Assembly: GCA_030640865.1 (NCBI GenBank)
Contig: DAOWIP010000157.1
Span: forward strand, 1-8,199
Length of the DNA: 8,199 bases
Reading direction: 5' to 3'
Origin: Sedimentisphaerales bacterium
GTDB lineage: Bacteria > Planctomycetota > Phycisphaerae > Sedimentisphaerales > SM23-30
Part shown: one piece after another, positions 6,428-8,199 of the stretch
How positions within the stretch are numbered: position 1 is the stretch's first letter
How the letters are laid out: each line of letters starts with the position of its first letter
The notes under the pieces: generated by a model
Database searches by the model: none
Told to the model about the DNA's origin: nothing
The model's input: only the letters and a program-made list of their open reading frames with translations
Translations under genes and position numbers: made by a program

Positions 6428-6853
6428 TTACTCTCCAGTAATCTGACAGATGATATTGCGAGTACGGGTGCGAGTGTCGAAGTCGATGAGGATGATCTGC
6501 TGCCATGTGCCGAGCGTGAGTTGGCCGTCGCGGAATGGAACGATCAGCGAGGGACCCACCAGCGTTGCGCGGACGTGAGCGTGACCATTGTCGTCGTGCC
6601 AGGTCTGTTCGTGCTGATAAGTACCATTTTGAGGGGCGATTTTTTCAAAAGCCGCTGCCAAATCGTGATTGGCCAAGCCATGCTCATATTCGACAGTAGT
6701 CAAACCGGCGGTCGAACCGACATGAAAAAGCACAACACAACCGTTGCTTAGTTTAGAACGGCTTAATCGCTCTGTTACATGGTCGGTTATGTCGATAACA
6801 TGGCAGTTGCCGCGGGTTTTTATGCTTATTTCCTCGTTGATAATCATATACAT
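6428..6853 (-). CDS. yjbQ: YjbQ/UPF0047 family protein
   Basis: Small cytoplasmic protein of the YjbQ (UPF0047) family, annotated as a secondary thiamine-phosphate synthase because E. coli YjbQ shows weak activity of that kind; the true role is unsettled. The 141 residues cover the full family length. Diagnostic sequence: HVGSTAGLTTVEYEHG (44-59), a His-rich YQHEQTWHDDNGHAH stretch (79-93) and the signature GPSLIVPFRDGQLTLGTWQQ (100-119), followed by the DFDTRTRTR C-terminus. The conserved His residues (H44, H81, H91, H93) are likely ligand- or metal-binding. No clear Shine-Dalgarno precedes the ATG at 6853-6851 or the in-frame ATG at 6847-6845. It converges on the ceramidase-like gene, with 24 bases between stops; a T9 run lies there without a hairpin. 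No thiamine genes are nearby. Confidence 0.9.
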   Translation of the reverse strand: MYMIINEEISIKTRGNCHVIDITDHVTERLSRSKLSNGCVVLFHVGSTAGLTTVEYEHGLANHDLAAAFEKIAPQNGTYQHEQTWHDDNGHAHVRATLVGPSLIVPFRDGQLTLGTWQQIILIDFDTRTRTRNIICQITGE

Positions 6854-6880
6854 AACCGCTTTTTTTGACCGTATGATTCA

Positions 6881-6980
6881 AGGCAACCTCTAAAAATACC
6901 AGTAGGATGGGCCTGTACCCCGCATAATGACGCATAAACGCGACTTTATGTCAAGAATATTAAATTTTTAGAGGGTTCCT
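6881..6980. repeat. 100-bp element with 17-bp terminal inverted repeats
   Basis: AGGCAACCTCTAAAAAT (6881-6897) matches the reverse complement of ATTTTTAGAGGGTTCCT (6964-6980) at 15 of 17 positions, with 66 bases between. Size and layout fit a miniature inverted-repeat transposable element or solo ends of a decayed insertion sequence. No transposase and no clear target-site duplication are visible. The left end begins 28 bp upstream of the yjbQ ATG, so it could contribute promoter sequence to that gene. Confidence 0.5.
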
Positions 6981-7092
6981 CAAGTAAAAAAGTGTTGATG
7001 AAGTGTTTGGAAAATGCTATGGTGCCTGGGATTGTGATGAATAACCTCAGATATGCGCATAATTAAGTTACTGTTGCGGAAAACGTGTATCT

Positions 7093-7152
7093 CCGGCATA
7101 TTGCCGGGATACTATGTGAAGAACGTGATAAAACACGGCCGACACGGTCGTG
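7093..7152 (+). promoter_or_regulatory. Two stable hairpins upstream of the Gfo/Idh/MocA gene
   Basis: CCGGCA/TGCCGG (7093-7098 with 7102-7107) closes a TAT loop. CACGGCCG/CGGTCGTG (7134-7141 with 7145-7152) closes an ACA loop with one G-U pair. Both are GC-rich within an AT-richer leader and lie 72-131 bases before the ATG. Neither is followed by a U-tract, so they are not intrinsic terminators. They could be operators (the second resembles a dyad for a dimeric repressor) or mRNA leader structure. Confidence 0.35.
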
Positions 7153-7223
7153 GCACACTATATTTCATCTTCCGCGAGAGGTGCTAACTATTTTCCCCCT
7201 AAGATTGGTTTGGAGGCATAACA

Positions 7224-8199
7224 ATGTTGAATCGTCGTCAATTTCTAAAAAAATCAACCGGGACAGTCCTTGGAGCGGTGAGTTTTCCATACGTGGTTAC
7301 TTCATCAGTGCTTGGCAAGAACGGAACTGTGGCTCCGAGTAACCGGATAGTAATAGGCTGTATTGGTATAGGCTGGCAGGGGGGCATAAATATGATAAAC
7401 TTCCTGCGAAAGCCCGATACCAAGGTTGTTGCGGTCTGTGATGTTGATAAGAAACACCTTAATCAGGCTTGCAATCGTGTAAATAGAGAATACGACAACA
7501 AGGATTGCGCAACCTATAGCGATTTTCGGGAACTGGTGGTCCGCAAGGATATTGACGTGATGTCCATTGGACTTCCCGATCACTGGCATTCAATCCCGTC
7601 AATCGCGGCGGCAAAAAACGGTAAAGACATATACGGAGAAAAACCACTGTCACATACACTGGTGGAAGGCAGGGCAATGTGCGAAGCAGTGGAACGCTAT
7701 GGCCGAATCTGGCAGACAGGAAGCTGGCAGAGGTCAAAGCCGAATTTCCGCTTTGCGTGCGAACTGGTACTGAACGGCCGAATCGGTAAAATTATAAAAG
7801 TTGAAGTCGGCCTGCCGGCAGGACACAAAGATTTCGGCAGGACCAAAGGCCAGGAAGCACCCGGACCGGCACCGGAACATCTGGATTATAATTTCTGGAC
7901 TGGACCGGCATCGTGGTCACCATACTGCCCGGCACGAGTACATAAAAACTGGCGGTGGAACTATGACTACGGCGGCGGACAACTAATGGACTGGGTCGGC
8001 CATCATGTGGATATAGCCCATTGGGGACTTGGGTTCGATCGCACCGGGCCGGTAGAAGTCGAAGGGCAAGGGGTGTTTCCGCCACGCAGCGCAGTGTGGA
8101 ACACAGCAACAAAATATATGATAAAGACAAAATACGCCAACGGTCTGCCAATGACCATCGCAGGGGGGCATAGTGAAATCCGCGGAGGGACAAAATGGA
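7224..8199 (+). CDS. Tat-exported Gfo/Idh/MocA oxidoreductase (3' truncated by window)
   Basis: NAD(P)-dependent sugar or polyol oxidoreductase family protein carrying a twin-arginine signal (RRQFLK, residues 4-9, then a hydrophobic stretch to about 30), so it is folded with cofactor before export. 325 codons are present and the frame is open at the window end; relatives of this type usually run to about 420-460 residues. Visible: Rossmann GIGWQG (48-53), an acidic VCDVD strand end for cofactor ribose, DHWHS, the family EKP motif (E139-K140-P141, K140 the probable catalytic or substrate-binding lysine), and DWVGHHVDIAHWG with H260/H261. TGGAGG (7211-7216) lies seven bases before ATG. Exported paralogues are very numerous in Planctomycetota and substrates are mostly unknown; some cleave glycosides by an NAD-dependent redox mechanism. 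The gene may have its own promoter after the hairpin-bearing leader. Confidence 0.9.
   Translation, partial: MLNRRQFLKKSTGTVLGAVSFPYVVTSSVLGKNGTVAPSNRIVIGCIGIGWQGGINMINFLRKPDTKVVAVCDVDKKHLNQACNRVNREYDNKDCATYSDFRELVVRKDIDVMSIGLPDHWHSIPSIAAAKNGKDIYGEKPLSHTLVEGRAMCEAVERYGRIWQTGSWQRSKPNFRFACELVLNGRIGKIIKVEVGLPAGHKDFGRTKGQEAPGPAPEHLDYNFWTGPASWSPYCPARVHKNWRWNYDYGGGQLMDWVGHHVDIAHWGLGFDRTGPVEVEGQGVFPPRSAVWNTATKYMIKTKYANGLPMTIAGGHSEIRGGTKW

Larger units (their letters stand above)
6854..7223. other. Divergent intergenic region with repeat and leader hairpins
   Basis: 370 bp separate the start of yjbQ (minus) from the start of the Gfo/Idh/MocA gene (plus), so promoters for both should lie here. I see no strong consensus promoter; the best guess for the plus strand is TTGATG (6995-7000) with TATGGT (7018-7023) at 17-bp spacing. 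The region contains a 100-bp imperfect inverted-repeat element (6881-6980) and two hairpins (7093-7107 and 7134-7152), listed separately. The frames crossing it are short and unrecognisable. Confidence 0.6.

Noticed and set aside
6404..6430. Possible terminator: T9 run between the convergent stops
   Set aside because: GGCCGAGTGG before the T-run has no nearby complementary arm, and the minus strand also lacks a stem; part of the run is the yjbQ stop codon.
6407..6751. 114-codon plus-strand frame
   Set aside because: It is the antisense of yjbQ, whose minus-strand product matches the UPF0047 signature along its length.
7085..7342. 85-codon plus-strand frame overlapping the start of the oxidoreductase gene
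   Set aside because: The overlapping frame from 7224 has the Shine-Dalgarno, the Tat motif and the Rossmann fold; this one has no recognisable feature.

Overview
The window looks like chromosomal DNA of an uncultured, probably anaerobic member of the Planctomycetota (Phycisphaerae/Sedimentisphaerales type). This is inferred from the gene mix: a Tat-exported Gfo/Idh/MocA oxidoreductase, a ceramidase-fold exported hydrolase and a secreted clan GH-D glycosidase, with long intergenic stretches full of small palindromes. Related PVC lineages such as Lentisphaerota or Kiritimatiellota remain possible. No rRNA, tRNA, CRISPR array, transposase or phage gene is visible.

Layout. Positions 1-932 hold no substantial gene. 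They contain a 12-bp inverted repeat, one possible 45-codon ORF on the minus strand behind a very good Shine-Dalgarno, a 9-bp tandem repeat, short perfect palindromes, and a structured repeat module (about 703-909) bounded by two copies of a palindromic GGTGCGATA sequence. Then come, on the plus strand, a secreted GH36/GH27-like alpha-galactosidase-type glycosidase (933-3194), dihydrolipoyl dehydrogenase (3336-4712) and a secreted or anchored neutral-ceramidase-fold hydrolase (4772-6403). A YjbQ/UPF0047 gene lies convergently on the minus strand (6428-6853). A 370-bp divergent intergenic region carries a 100-bp MITE-like inverted repeat and two leader hairpins. The last gene is a Tat-signal Gfo/Idh/MocA oxidoreductase (7224 to the window edge, truncated).

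How the genes may work together. The glycosidase, the ceramidase-fold hydrolase and the Gfo/Idh/MocA protein are all predicted to leave the cytoplasm, which suits a heterotroph degrading polysaccharides or glycoconjugates. The lipoamide dehydrogenase and YjbQ are cytoplasmic housekeeping-type proteins with no obvious link to them. The dihydrolipoyl dehydrogenase and ceramidase-like genes are 59 bp apart and may be co-transcribed. The others have their own intergenic gaps, so I do not see one dedicated operon or a convincing new multi-gene system. The most unusual content is the intergenic repeat architecture and its intrusion into gene ends (an 8-bp tandem repeat across a stop codon; a repeat-like palindrome inside an N-terminal coding region).
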